NCBI GenBank assembly: GCA_002840355.1
Contig: PHAL01000001.1
Location: forward strand, 1-64,000
From: Elusimicrobia bacterium HGW-Elusimicrobia-3
GTDB lineage: Bacteria > Elusimicrobiota > Elusimicrobia > Elusimicrobiales > UBA9959
Direction: 5' to 3'
DNA length: 64,000 nt
The notes beneath the pieces were generated by a model. That model worked only from the letters and a program-made list of their open reading frames with translations, did not search any database and was not told where the DNA came from. Position numbers and translations under genes: made by a program. Of this stretch, positions 18,217 to 28,250 are shown piece after piece (the stretch's first letter is position 1; each line of letters opens with the position of its first letter).

Positions 18217-21036
18217 ATGACCACACAGAACACGGATTACTCTAAGACTGTCTTCCTGCCCAATACCTCTTTCTCCATGAGGGGGGACCTGACCAAGAAA
18301 GAGCCCGGCATGCTGGCCGCCTGGGAGAAGATGGACCTGTACGGCAAGATGCTGGCCAAGCGCCGCAAGGCCAAGCCCTTTATCCTGCACGACGGCCCGC
18401 CCTACGCCAACGGCCCCATCCATATCGGCACCGCCCTCAACAAGATCCTCAAGGACATGGTGGTGAAATCCCACGCCCTGCTGGGGCATTACACCCCCTA
18501 CGTGCCCGGCTGGGACTGCCACGGCCTGCCCATCGAGCAGGCGCTCCTCAAGGAAATGAAGATGGGCAAGCGCCACATCGACGACATCCCCGCTTTCCGC
18601 CGCTCCGCGCGCGATTTCGCCAATCGCTTCCTCGACCTGCAGCGCGAGGGCTTCAAGCGCCTCGGCGTGCTGGCGGCCTGGGCCACCCCCTATATCACCA
18701 TGTCCAACGAGTACGAGGGCACCGTGATCAGGGCCTTCCGCGAGCTGCTGGAGAAGGGCCACATACACCGCGACAAGAAGACCATCTACTGGTGCGTCTC
18801 CTGCGAGACCGCGCTCGCCGACGCCGAGGTGGAGTACAAGGACAAGACCTCCCCGTCCATCTACGTGCGCTTCCCGCTCGAGACCCTGCCCGAAGAGCTG
18901 GCCGCCGTGGGCAAGAACCGCACTTCCATCGTGATCTGGACCACCACCCCGTGGACCCTGCCCTCCAACATGGCCGCCGCCGTGGCCCAGGACGAGACCT
19001 ACCGCGTGCTCGAGACCGGCGGGCAGTACCTGATAGTGGCCGACAAGCTGGCCGACGCCTTCCTGGCCGCCACCGGCCTCGAGGCCGCCAAGGGCGCCGT
19101 CATCCCCGGCGACAAGCTCGTAGGCCTGCAGTACCACCATTGCCTGGCCGCCCACCTGCCCGAGAGCCGCCGCTTCCTGCGCCCCGTCATCGCCACCGAC
19201 TTCGTGGACATGAGCACCGGCACCGGCGTGGTGCACATAGCCCCCGGCCACGGCGAGGAAGACTTCCACGCCGGCAAGCGTCACGGCCTCGACATCTTCT
19301 GCCCCGTCAAGGCCGACGGCACCTTTAACGCCGACGCCGGCGAGTTCGAGGGCCTGAAGGTCTTCGAGTCCAACGCTAAGGTGGTGGAGACGCTGCAGGC
19401 CGACGGCATACTGCTGGGCCACAAGAAGATAGAGCACAGCTACCCGCACTGCTGGCGCTGCAAGCAGCCGGTCATCTTCCGCGCCACCGAGCAGTGGTTC
19501 CTCAAGGTGGACCTCGACGGCCTGCGCGCCCGGCTGCAGAAGGCCGCCGACGGCGTGCGCTGGCTGCCCGCCGCCGGGCACGAGCGCATGGCCGGCATGC
19601 TCAAGACCCGCCCCGACTGGTGCCTGTCGCGCCAGCGCTACTGGGGCACCCCGATCATCGCCGTGTACTGCAAGGACTGCGGCAAGGTGCACGAGGATAA
19701 CGAGTTCCTGCGGCGCATGGAAGACCGCGTCTTCAAGGAAGGCAGCGACTTCTGGTTCTCCGAGCCGGTGGAGCAGCTGCTGACCCCGGGCAGCAAGTGC
19801 GCCTGCGGCGGCACCGCCTTCGCCAAGGAAAAAGACATCATGGACGTCTGGCTGGATTCGGGCGTCTCCTGGTACGCCGTGCTGGAGGGGGGCATGCTCG
19901 GGCCGGGCAAGTTCTTCCCGGCCGACGTGTACCTGGAAGGCAGCGACCAGCACCGCGGCTGGTTCCAGACCTCTCTGATCCCCGCCGTCGCCCTGCGGGG
20001 CGAGCCGCCGTACAGGACCGTGCTCACCCACGGCATGGTGCTCGACGAGAAGGGCCGCGCCATGCACAAGTCCGCCGGCAACGCCATCGACCCGGCCGAC
20101 GTCATCAGCAAGTACGGCGCCGAGATCTTGCGCCTGTGGGTGGCCCTGTGCGACTATTCCGAGGACGTGCGCATCTCCGAGAAGATCCTCGCCGGCGCGA
20201 TAGACAGCTACCGCAAGATCCGCAACACCCTGCGCTACCTGCTGGGCAACCTGGCCGACTTCAAGCCGGCGGCTCACGCCGTGCCCGCAGAGGGGCTGCT
20301 CGAAGTCGACCGCTACATGCTCGCCCGCCTGGCCCTCACCGCGGCCGCCGTGCAGAAGCATTACACCGGCTTCCAGTTCCGCCAGGCCATCAGGGCCGTG
20401 GCGGATTTCTGCATCCTGGACCTGAGCGCCTTCTACCTGGACTCGCTCAAGGACCGGCTCTATACCCTGGCCCCCGACGCGCCCGAGCGCCGCAGCGCCC
20501 AGACCGTGCTGTGGGAGATCTTTACCGCCGTCACCCGCATGATGGCGCCGGTGCTCTCGTTCACCGCCGAAGAGGCGTGGCTGACCGCCCGGGCCGAGAT
20601 AGACCCCTCGCTCGAGGAGAGCGTGTTCCTGGCCGACTTCCCGGCCTGCCCCGTGGCCTGGGCCGACGAGGCCCTGCTGGCCCGCTGGGAGCGGGTCATG
20701 GCCGTGCGCGAGACCGTGACCAAGGCCATAGAGGAGCAGCGCCAGGCCGGCGTGGTGGGCTCGTCGCTGGAGGCCAGCATAAAGCTGCGCACTTCCAAAG
20801 AGGAGACCAGGCAGTTCCTGGAGTCCGCGGGCTCCCTTTGGGCGCAGGTCTGCATAGTTTCCGAGGCCGCCGTGGAATTCGACGCGGCCGCCCCCGAGCT
20901 GGAAGTCAGGGCGGCCAAGGCCGCGGGCGACAAGTGCCCCCGCTGCTGGCAGTGGCGGCGCGACATCGGCTCCAGCCCGGAGCAGCCCGGGGTCTGCGGC
21001 CGCTGTGCCGCCGCCATGGAGGGCGCCGCCAGGTGA
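18217..21036 (+). CDS. ileS: Isoleucyl-tRNA synthetase
   Basis: PYANGPIHIGTALNKILKD, DVWLDSGVSW, KSAGNAIDP, C-terminal zinc-binding CPRCWQWRRD...CGRC. Confidence 0.97.
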   Translation: MTTQNTDYSKTVFLPNTSFSMRGDLTKKEPGMLAAWEKMDLYGKMLAKRRKAKPFILHDGPPYANGPIHIGTALNKILKDMVVKSHALLGHYTPYVPGWDCHGLPIEQALLKEMKMGKRHIDDIPAFRRSARDFANRFLDLQREGFKRLGVLAAWATPYITMSNEYEGTVIRAFRELLEKGHIHRDKKTIYWCVSCETALADAEVEYKDKTSPSIYVRFPLETLPEELAAVGKNRTSIVIWTTTPWTLPSNMAAAVAQDETYRVLETGGQYLIVADKLADAFLAATGLEAAKGAVIPGDKLVGLQYHHCLAAHLPESRRFLRPVIATDFVDMSTGTGVVHIAPGHGEEDFHAGKRHGLDIFCPVKADGTFNADAGEFEGLKVFESNAKVVETLQADGILLGHKKIEHSYPHCWRCKQPVIFRATEQWFLKVDLDGLRARLQKAADGVRWLPAAGHERMAGMLKTRPDWCLSRQRYWGTPIIAVYCKDCGKVHEDNEFLRRMEDRVFKEGSDFWFSEPVEQLLTPGSKCACGGTAFAKEKDIMDVWLDSGVSWYAVLEGGMLGPGKFFPADVYLEGSDQHRGWFQTSLIPAVALRGEPPYRTVLTHGMVLDEKGRAMHKSAGNAIDPADVISKYGAEILRLWVALCDYSEDVRISEKILAGAIDSYRKIRNTLRYLLGNLADFKPAAHAVPAEGLLEVDRYMLARLALTAAAVQKHYTGFQFRQAIRAVADFCILDLSAFYLDSLKDRLYTLAPDAPERRSAQTVLWEIFTAVTRMMAPVLSFTAEEAWLTARAEIDPSLEESVFLADFPACPVAWADEALLARWERVMAVRETVTKAIEEQRQAGVVGSSLEASIKLRTSKEETRQFLESAGSLWAQVCIVSEAAVEFDAAAPELEVRAAKAAGDKCPRCWQWRRDIGSSPEQPGVCGRCAAAMEGAAR

Positions 21037-21476
21037 GCAAGCTCCGGGCGCCCGCCATCATCCTCGCGCTGTTCGTCCTGGACCGGGCCACCAAGGCCTG
21101 GGTGCTGGAGTCGCTCTACGGCCGGTCCGTGGCGGTGCTGTCCTGGTTCCGCCTCACCTACGCCGAGAACACCGGCGTGGCCTTCGGCATGTTCAGGGAC
21201 AGCAATTTGTTCTTCCTGGTCTTCGGCGCCGCGCTGGTGGCGGCGCTGCTGGTCCTGCGGCGGCGCATAGAGCGCCACGGCGCGCTGGCCGCGACGGGCC
21301 TGGCGCTGGTGCTGGGCGGGGCGCTGGGCAATATCTACGACCGCATCGCCTACGGCTACGTGGTGGATTTCTTCGATTTCAGTTTCTTCCCGGCCGTGTT
21401 CAACGTGGCCGACAGCGGCATTACCGTCGGGGCCGTGCTGCTGGCGCTGGGCATGAAGGACGAGAAGGGAAAATAG
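21033..21476 (+). CDS. lspA: Lipoprotein signal peptidase
   Basis: GTG start overlapping the ileS stop; YAENTGVAFGM, GGALGNIYDRIAYGYVVDFFDF, FNVADSGITVG. Confidence 0.94.
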   Translation: MSKLRAPAIILALFVLDRATKAWVLESLYGRSVAVLSWFRLTYAENTGVAFGMFRDSNLFFLVFGAALVAALLVLRRRIERHGALAATGLALVLGGALGNIYDRIAYGYVVDFFDFSFFPAVFNVADSGITVGAVLLALGMKDEKGK

Positions 21477-21506
21477 GGAGACTCACGGGGAGCAGGGGAA
21501 CAGGCT

Positions 21507-22457
21507 ATGAAAACACTCTTGATCGCGCTGGTTTTCGCCGCGGGGCTGGCGGGCTGCAACCGCTCCCCCGACTACTATTTCAGCCGCGCCAACTACCAGT
21601 TCTCCGCCGGCCGGGACTCGGAGGCCATGGAGAACTACAACCGTGCGCTGCTGCTCAAGCGCAACTTCCCCGAGGCGCTGGTCTCGCGCGGCATCCTCTT
21701 CGAGCGCATGGGCGACCGCCAGAAGGCCGGGCTCGACTACCGCAGGGCCATAGAGATGCGCCCGGGCTACCTGCCCGCCTATAACAACCTCGGCGCCATG
21801 CTGATGGACGGCGGCAACTACGGCGAAGCCGTGCGGCTCTTCACGCAGGCGCTCGACGCCAAGAGCGACTACGCCTACGCGCTGCTCAACCGCGGCCTGG
21901 CCTATTACAAGACCGGCGACTGCGCCGCCGCCACCACCGACCTTTCGCGCGCGCTCGCCCTCAATCCCAGGTTCGAGATGGCCTACTACCACCGGGCCCT
22001 TTGCGCCGCCAAGGCGGGCAACTCCCCGGCCGCGCTGGCCGACCTGGACGCCGTGCTGGCGCTCAACCCGGCCGCGCTGCTGGCCCGCGCCGAGCGGGCC
22101 AAGGCGCTCTACGCCCTGGGCGATTTTCCCGGCGCCGCGCAGGATTTCGCCGCCGTCGCCGAGCTCAAGCCCGCCGAGCACCTGTACGCCTACTGGCGCG
22201 CCCTGGCCCTGTACCGCGCCGGCGACCTGCCCGCCGCCCTCGCGGCCGCCGGGAAATCCGAGGAGCTCAAGCCCGGCCGCTACCAGGTCAGCGGCCTGCT
22301 GGGCGACATCTACGCCGCCTCCGGCGACCGGGACGCCGCCGCCGCGGCCTATCGGCGGGCGGCCGAACTGTCGCCCAAGTACGCCTCCCTCTACCGCGCC
22401 AGGCTGGCCGCGCTCTATAAACCGGCCGCCCGCAAAAGCCGCGGCGCCAGGCAGTAA
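21507..22457 (+). CDS. TPR-repeat lipoprotein
   Basis: Lipobox LAGCN; repeated TPR signature (NLGAMLMDGGNYGEAVRLFTQAL...). Confidence 0.88.
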   Translation: MKTLLIALVFAAGLAGCNRSPDYYFSRANYQFSAGRDSEAMENYNRALLLKRNFPEALVSRGILFERMGDRQKAGLDYRRAIEMRPGYLPAYNNLGAMLMDGGNYGEAVRLFTQALDAKSDYAYALLNRGLAYYKTGDCAAATTDLSRALALNPRFEMAYYHRALCAAKAGNSPAALADLDAVLALNPAALLARAERAKALYALGDFPGAAQDFAAVAELKPAEHLYAYWRALALYRAGDLPAALAAAGKSEELKPGRYQVSGLLGDIYAASGDRDAAAAAYRRAAELSPKYASLYRARLAALYKPAARKSRGARQ

Positions 22458-22481
22458 AGTCCCAGCGATCACGAGGTAACG

Positions 22482-24617
22482 ATGTCAGACGAAAACACGC
22501 AGAACCTGTCGCCCTGGCGCAAGAAATTCCTGGCCTCCCGCATGGCCCTCGAAAGCATCATGTTCGAGCGCGAACTGGTGCAGACCAGCAAGCCCACCAT
22601 GGGCAAGGGCCTGCTGGTGCTCGCCGGCATCTGGCTGTTCAACGTGGCGCTGCTGGCCCAGTGGGCGCTGCGCCGCGGCTACTTCTTCAGCCGGGCCGAC
22701 GCCGACTCGTTCAACGGCGTGCTGCGCTACGCCGCCTACCTGAACTCGGACGGCTTCTGGGCGCTGGTCAAGCCCGAGCTCTCCGGCCTGTCGCTCAACC
22801 CGCCGCTCTACTACCTCGCCTACGTGCCCGTGTTCAGGTTCCTCACGACCGACCTGAACCTGGCGCTCATTTTGGTCAACTCCTTCTTCCTGCTGGTGCT
22901 GGCGCTGGCCATCTTCCTGGCCCTGCGCGCCAGCCGCACCAACGCCGCGGGCTGGTTCGGCGCCGCCTTCGCGCTGGCCATGCCCTTCGTCATGGAGACC
23001 GCCCGCCGCCCCGCGCCCGAGATGGCGCTGATGGCGCTGGTGGCCGCGATGTACGCCTGCTACATCCGCTCCGACGAATTCCTCGACCCCAAGTGGAGCT
23101 TCGCCTTCGCCGTCTGCGTGGGCCTGGGCTTCTTCTCGCACCGCTTCTTCTGGCTCTACGCCCTGCCGCTCGTGCCGTTCATCATGGCCGGCCTGGCCAA
23201 TCCCAACGCCCGCGACGAGCTGTTCAAGGGCTTCTTCCCCGGCTTCGTCGTCAACCTGCCCTGGTACGTGTTCGCCGCCGCCGTGGTGGGGGCGGGCCTG
23301 GTGCCGCTGTGGGGGGAATACCACGGCTTCTGGCACTACTTCAAACTGGGCATGGCCGCCACCGGCCTGCCGCTGTTCTGGCTGGGCATGGCGGCGCTGG
23401 TCTGGATGTACTATTCCGTCTTCATGCCCTACGGCAGCAAGAAGGTGGTGGCGGCCATGTTCTGGGCGCCGTACCTCATCCTCACCTGGGGCCTGCGCGG
23501 CTCCCGGCCCGAGCTGCTCTACCCCGGCCTGCTCGCCCTGCCCATCGCCGCCGCCGTGATGACGCCCAACGGCGCCCGCAAGGCGCTGCTGCCGGCGGTG
23601 CTGGTGCTCGCGGTGCTCAACCAGGGCGGCTTCCTGCGCCCGTTCCCGGCGGGCAAGTACCCCGTGGCGGGCCTGCCGCTGCCGGCCTCGTCGGACTACC
23701 GCGCCCGGCAGCTGCTGTCGCTGGTGGAGGCCGGCGTCCCGGAGGAGGGCGGCCTGGCCGCCGTCTACGGCGACAGCAACCTCAACGCCGACAGCCTGCG
23801 CTTCGCCGCCGCGCGCAAGAACAACGAGATCAAGTTCGCCGACAACCCGGCCTGCCCGGCCTGCGCCTTCATCCTGATCCACAAGACGCCCCGCTTCGGC
23901 GAGACGCCTTCCGCCGGCGAGCGGGCCTTCGCGGCCCTCAAGAAGCGCGACTGGTTCCCGGCCACCTTCGACAAGCGCGAAGAGCTGGAGCTGCCCGACA
24001 CCTCCAAGGTGGAGGTGTACGCCAGGCTCCCTTCCACGATGCGCTTCCTCGACGAGGGGACCCACGAGCTGCGCAACCTCGCCCTCGGGCCGCTGCGCAT
24101 GGAGGACGCCACCCTGCGCCTCTCCGGTTTCGACCCGGCCACCGGCGTCTACGCCCGCGCCAGCCTGTTCTCGCCGGCCGCCGAGCTGCTGGGGGGGGAC
24201 ATCTACGGCCTCGACCTGGACCTGCGCGGCCTGGCGCTGGCCTCGCCCTACACCGACCCGCCGGTGCCCGCCGGCATCCGCTCGGTCACGGTGCGCTCGG
24301 CGCGCATCACCGACTACGCCATAGAGCGCTACCTCTCCTCGCTCTTCCCTTTCCTCAAGGACCTCGACATAACCCTCGACGGGGGGATGCAGGTGACCGC
24401 GGTCGCCCGCGGCCGCGACCTGGAGGCCGGTTTCGCCCTGGCCGTGCGCGACGGCGGCGTGCTGGAAGTGCGCCCCGTCCACTTCTCGCTGGGCCCGGTC
24501 TCGGTTACGCCGCTGCTGCTCAAGCTGTTCACCTTCCGGCTAGATTTCCGCGACAACCCGTACGGGATCAGGGTGGAGGGCCTGCGCATCACGCGCCAGA
24601 CGCTGGAACTTTACTAA
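22482..24617 (+). CDS. GT39-like membrane glycosyltransferase-type protein with C-terminal DUF2993/LmeA-like region
   Basis: N-terminal multi-TM with SRADADSFNGVLRYAAYLNSDGFW and LSLNPPLYYL; soluble C-terminus of about 170 aa resembling LmeA-type lipid-binding repeats. Confidence 0.6.
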   Translation: MSDENTQNLSPWRKKFLASRMALESIMFERELVQTSKPTMGKGLLVLAGIWLFNVALLAQWALRRGYFFSRADADSFNGVLRYAAYLNSDGFWALVKPELSGLSLNPPLYYLAYVPVFRFLTTDLNLALILVNSFFLLVLALAIFLALRASRTNAAGWFGAAFALAMPFVMETARRPAPEMALMALVAAMYACYIRSDEFLDPKWSFAFAVCVGLGFFSHRFFWLYALPLVPFIMAGLANPNARDELFKGFFPGFVVNLPWYVFAAAVVGAGLVPLWGEYHGFWHYFKLGMAATGLPLFWLGMAALVWMYYSVFMPYGSKKVVAAMFWAPYLILTWGLRGSRPELLYPGLLALPIAAAVMTPNGARKALLPAVLVLAVLNQGGFLRPFPAGKYPVAGLPLPASSDYRARQLLSLVEAGVPEEGGLAAVYGDSNLNADSLRFAAARKNNEIKFADNPACPACAFILIHKTPRFGETPSAGERAFAALKKRDWFPATFDKREELELPDTSKVEVYARLPSTMRFLDEGTHELRNLALGPLRMEDATLRLSGFDPATGVYARASLFSPAAELLGGDIYGLDLDLRGLALASPYTDPPVPAGIRSVTVRSARITDYAIERYLSSLFPFLKDLDITLDGGMQVTAVARGRDLEAGFALAVRDGGVLEVRPVHFSLGPVSVTPLLLKLFTFRLDFRDNPYGIRVEGLRITRQTLELY

Positions 24618-25435
24618 TGAAAACAACACTGACCCTGCTGCTGCTGCTGCCGCTGGCCGCCTGCGTGGACGTCCCGACGGGCGCCTCGCCCGCCGCCCCG
24701 CTCAGCCAGCCCGTAGAGGCGCCCTACCGGGACCTGGACCCCGGCTACAAGACCCAGGAGACGGCGCATTTCGTGGTGAAGGCCTACGCCTCGCCGACGG
24801 CCGCCTACTACGCCGGCCTGTGCGAGGAGAATTACACCCGCGTCATGCAGGACCTCGGCCTGTACTCCTTCGTGCCGGCGCGGCCCTACAATATCACCGT
24901 CTACCGCGACGCTACCGAGTTCCACGCCAAGACCGGCCAGCCCGACTGGTCGGGCGGCGTGGCCTACGGCAACGCGCTGCTGGTGTTCGAGGGCGACGGC
25001 ACCCCCGCCATAGTGGCCCACGAGATGACGCATTTGGTCTTCAACGAGTTCATGGGCCTGTCCCAGCCGGCCGGCCTGCGCTGGCTCAACGAGGGCGCCG
25101 CCGTGTACCAGGAGATCCGCTCCAGCCCGGCCTCGGCCGCAGCCTACGCCGAGCGCGTGCGCGCCGGCGTGATCCCCAACCCCATACCCTTCTCGCAGAT
25201 GGTCAACCTGGCCCCGCAGAACGAGAGCCAGAAGAACGTGGACCGCTGGTACGCGCAGGTGGGCTCCGTGGTGGGCTTCATGATACGCCGCGGCGGTTCT
25301 TTTAACTTTTCGCTGTTCCTCGGCCGGCTGCGCGACGGCTCCTCGGCGGACAAGGCCGTGGAGGCCGCTTACGGCGGGCTCTGGAACGACCTGGCCTCCG
25401 TCGAGCGCGCCTGGAAACTGGAGACCCTGAACTGA
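24617..25435 (+). CDS. Lipoprotein with gluzincin (peptidase MA-like) HExxH domain
   Basis: Lipobox LAACV; AIVAHEMTHLVFNEFMG then LNEGAAVYQE. Start internal to the 924-aa track ORF, overlapping the upstream stop. Confidence 0.8.
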   Translation: MKTTLTLLLLLPLAACVDVPTGASPAAPLSQPVEAPYRDLDPGYKTQETAHFVVKAYASPTAAYYAGLCEENYTRVMQDLGLYSFVPARPYNITVYRDATEFHAKTGQPDWSGGVAYGNALLVFEGDGTPAIVAHEMTHLVFNEFMGLSQPAGLRWLNEGAAVYQEIRSSPASAAAYAERVRAGVIPNPIPFSQMVNLAPQNESQKNVDRWYAQVGSVVGFMIRRGGSFNFSLFLGRLRDGSSADKAVEAAYGGLWNDLASVERAWKLETLN

Positions 25436-27633
25436 TGACCGCCACCCCGCCCGTAAAGAAACTCAAGAAAGCCGTGGTGCCGCTGGAAGGCGTGCACTGC
25501 GCCTCTTGCGTGACCCGCCTGGAGAACGGCCTGGGGTCGCTGGACGGCATGGCCGGCGTGTCGGTGAACCTGCCGTCGCGCACGGCCTTCATCTCCTACG
25601 ACGCCTCCGTGACGGGGCAGAAGCAGATAGAGGAACGCATAGGCGACCTCGGCTACAAGGCCCTGGCCTTCTCCGAGTCCTCCATCTCGGCGGAGAACAC
25701 CGCTTTAAAGGAACTCGAGCGCGAGAAGGCCATGTTCCTGCGCCGTTTCCTGCTGGGCCTGGTCCTCACCGCCTTCCTGCTGGCCGACTACGCCTTCTCC
25801 TTCTCCGAGTACACGCTGATGGTCGTGGCGGGGCTGGCCTGGTGGTTCGCCGGGCGGCATTTTCACGAGGGCTTCCTGCGCGCCAGCCGCGCCTATACGG
25901 CGGACATGAACTCGCTGGTCTCGCTGTCGACCACCGTCACTTTCCTCTACGGCGTCTACGTAACGGTGGCGCCCGCCGGCAACGGCCATTACCACGCCCA
26001 GTGGCACGAAGTGGGCATGCTGATCACCTTCATCAACCTCGGCCGCTGGCTGGAGGCCCGCTCCAAGAGCAAGGCCGGCGAGGCCGTGGCGCGGCTGTTC
26101 AAGATAGCCCCCAAGTTCGCCCGCCGTCTTAAGGACGGCAAGGAAGAGACCGTGCCGGTCGGCGAGATCCGCCCCGGCGACGTCATCCTGCTGCGCCCGG
26201 GCGAGCAGGCCCCGGTGGACGGCCGCGTTACCGCGGGCGCCAGCGCCATGGACGAGAGCCTGCTCACCGGCGAGGCCGTGCCCGCCGAGAAGGAGCCCGG
26301 CGCGCGCGTGTACGCCGGCACCGTCAACAAGACCGGCTCGCTCGAGTTCTCCGCCGAGGGCGTGGGCGAAGAGACCGTGCTGATGCGCATCATCAAGGCC
26401 GTGGAGGAGTCCCAGGCCGAGAAGAGCGCCGTGCAGCATCTGGTGGACAAGATCTCTGCGTGGTTCGTGCCCGCCGTGCTGCTGATCGCCGCCGGCTCGG
26501 CCGCCGCCTGGGTCTATTACGGCGCGGGGCCCGCCCGCGCGGTCAGCATCTTCGCCGCCGTGCTCGCCGTGGCCTGCCCCTGCGCGATGGGCCTCGCGGT
26601 GCCGATGGCCGTGGCCGTGGGCTTCGGCCGCGCCGCCTCGGCCGGCATCCTGATCCGCAACGCCGACGTGCTCGAGCGCGTCAGCGGCGTGGACGTGGTG
26701 ATCTTCGACAAGACCGGCACCGTCACCGAGGGCCGCCTGCGCCTCGACGGCGTGTTCCCCGAGAAGAACGGCCGCGACTTCCTGAAACTGCTGGCCAGCG
26801 CCGAGGAAAAATCCGAGCACCCGTTCGCCGAGGCCGTGCGCCAGAAGGCCCGCGAGGCCGGCGTGCGCCCGGAGCCGCTCACCGCCTTCGAGGCCGTGCC
26901 CGGCAAGGGCGTGCGCGCGCGCTCGGCCGACGGGGAGATAGTGGTGGGCAGCCTGAAGTGGTTCGACGAGCTGGGCCTGGCCGTGCCGGCCCGCGTGCGC
27001 GAGGACATCAAGGGCGCCCCGGCCTCCATGCTGCTGCTCGCGCTCGACGGCGACTACAAGGGCTACGCCGCTCTGGGCGACGCCGTGCGCCCCGAGGCCG
27101 CGGAATTGATAAAGGAACTGGAGGCCATGGGCATAGAGCCCGTGATGGCCTCCGGCGACCGCCAGGCCGTGGTGGCCGCCACCGCCGCCGCGGTGGGGAT
27201 AAAGACCTTCCACGCCGAGGTGTTCCCCGAGGAGAAGCGCCAGATCGTGATGCGCTACAAGGCCCTGGGCAAGCGCACCGCGATGGTGGGCGACGGCTTC
27301 AACGACGCGCCCGCCCTCAGCGAGGCCGACATCGGCATGGCCATGCGCTCGGGCACCGACGTGGCCGCGCAGGCCAGCGACATGACGCTGATGCACAACG
27401 ACCTGCGCTCGGTCATTACGGCCGTGCGCATCTCCAAGGCCATCAAGCGCGTCATCAAGCAGAACCTGGCCTGGGCCTTCGCCTACAATATCGTGCTGAT
27501 ACCGCTGGCCGCCGGCGCCTTCTACCCGTCGCTCGGGCTGGTGATCCCGCCCTCGGCCGCCGGGGCCGCGATGGCGCTCAGCTCGGTTTCGGTAGTGATG
27601 AACTCGCTGCGCCTGCGCCGCGTGAAACTTTAA
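25435..27633 (+). CDS. Heavy-metal (copper-type) P1B ATPase
   Basis: HMA GVHCASCVTRLE, ACPCAMGLAVP, FDKTGTVTEG, SEHPFAEA, MVGDGFNDAPAL. Confidence 0.96.
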   Translation: MTATPPVKKLKKAVVPLEGVHCASCVTRLENGLGSLDGMAGVSVNLPSRTAFISYDASVTGQKQIEERIGDLGYKALAFSESSISAENTALKELEREKAMFLRRFLLGLVLTAFLLADYAFSFSEYTLMVVAGLAWWFAGRHFHEGFLRASRAYTADMNSLVSLSTTVTFLYGVYVTVAPAGNGHYHAQWHEVGMLITFINLGRWLEARSKSKAGEAVARLFKIAPKFARRLKDGKEETVPVGEIRPGDVILLRPGEQAPVDGRVTAGASAMDESLLTGEAVPAEKEPGARVYAGTVNKTGSLEFSAEGVGEETVLMRIIKAVEESQAEKSAVQHLVDKISAWFVPAVLLIAAGSAAAWVYYGAGPARAVSIFAAVLAVACPCAMGLAVPMAVAVGFGRAASAGILIRNADVLERVSGVDVVIFDKTGTVTEGRLRLDGVFPEKNGRDFLKLLASAEEKSEHPFAEAVRQKAREAGVRPEPLTAFEAVPGKGVRARSADGEIVVGSLKWFDELGLAVPARVREDIKGAPASMLLLALDGDYKGYAALGDAVRPEAAELIKELEAMGIEPVMASGDRQAVVAATAAAVGIKTFHAEVFPEEKRQIVMRYKALGKRTAMVGDGFNDAPALSEADIGMAMRSGTDVAAQASDMTLMHNDLRSVITAVRISKAIKRVIKQNLAWAFAYNIVLIPLAAGAFYPSLGLVIPPSAAGAAMALSSVSVVMNSLRLRRVKL

Positions 27634-27643
27634 GGAGACCAAC

Positions 27644-28054
27644 ATGAAAAAAACCACCTCGACGACGATGGGCTACACTTCCGACCACGCGGCCACCCCG
27701 CACAGCCTCAAGCTGCCGGCCATAGAGACCTGGCCCAACCAGTACAAGCGCGACTACACCATAGTCATAGAGCACCCCGAGTTCACCTCGGTGTGCCCCA
27801 AGACCGGCCTGCCCGACTTCGGCACGCTCACCATCGAGTACATCCCCGGCAAGACCTGCCTGGAGCTCAAGAGCCTCAAGTACTACTTCCTGCAGTACCG
27901 CAACACCGGCATCTTCATGGAGAACATCGCCAACCGCGTGCTCGACGACGTGATCAAGGCCTGCAAGCCCAAGAGCTGCACCGTCACCGGCGACTTCACG
28001 CCCCGCGGCGGCCTCAGCTCGATAGTAGTAGCCACCTACAACGCTAAAAAGTAA
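27644..28054 (+). CDS. queF: NADPH-dependent preQ1 synthase (QueF)
   Basis: EFTSVCPKTGLPDFGTLTIEYIPGKTCLELKSLKYY...FMENIANRVLDD. Confidence 0.95.
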   Translation: MKKTTSTTMGYTSDHAATPHSLKLPAIETWPNQYKRDYTIVIEHPEFTSVCPKTGLPDFGTLTIEYIPGKTCLELKSLKYYFLQYRNTGIFMENIANRVLDDVIKACKPKSCTVTGDFTPRGGLSSIVVATYNAKK

Positions 28055-28104
28055 GCGGCGCTTTTTGGCGCGGTGTAGTTTGCTATAATATTCTGGTAGT
28101 TTTC

Positions 28105-28179
28105 GCCCAGTTGGCGCAGCGGTAGCGCGTTCCCTTGACATGGGAAAGGTCACAGGTTCGATCCCTGTACTGGGCACCA
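28105..28179 (+). tRNA. tRNA-Val (anticodon GAC), CCA encoded
   Basis: GCCCAGT...ACTGGGCACCA, anticodon arm TTCCC-TTGACAT-GGGAA; TGCTATAAT extended -10 at 28081-28089. Confidence 0.94.
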
Positions 28180-28250
28180 GATTTAACCAGTTAAGCCCGT
28201 CTGAACCCGTTTGCGGGGGCTGGCGGGCTTCTAGTTTAAAGGACAAAATC

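Noticed and set aside
17542-20361. 939-aa minus-strand ORF in the supplied track
   Set aside because: Most of it is low-complexity antisense of ileS (high-GC codon shadow). Only the C-terminal ~191 aa (17542-18117) is a credible gene.
19797-21476. 559-aa ORF upstream of lspA
   Set aside because: N-terminal ~410 aa are an out-of-frame Arg-rich reading of ileS. Only the GTG-started lspA portion (21033-21476) is real.
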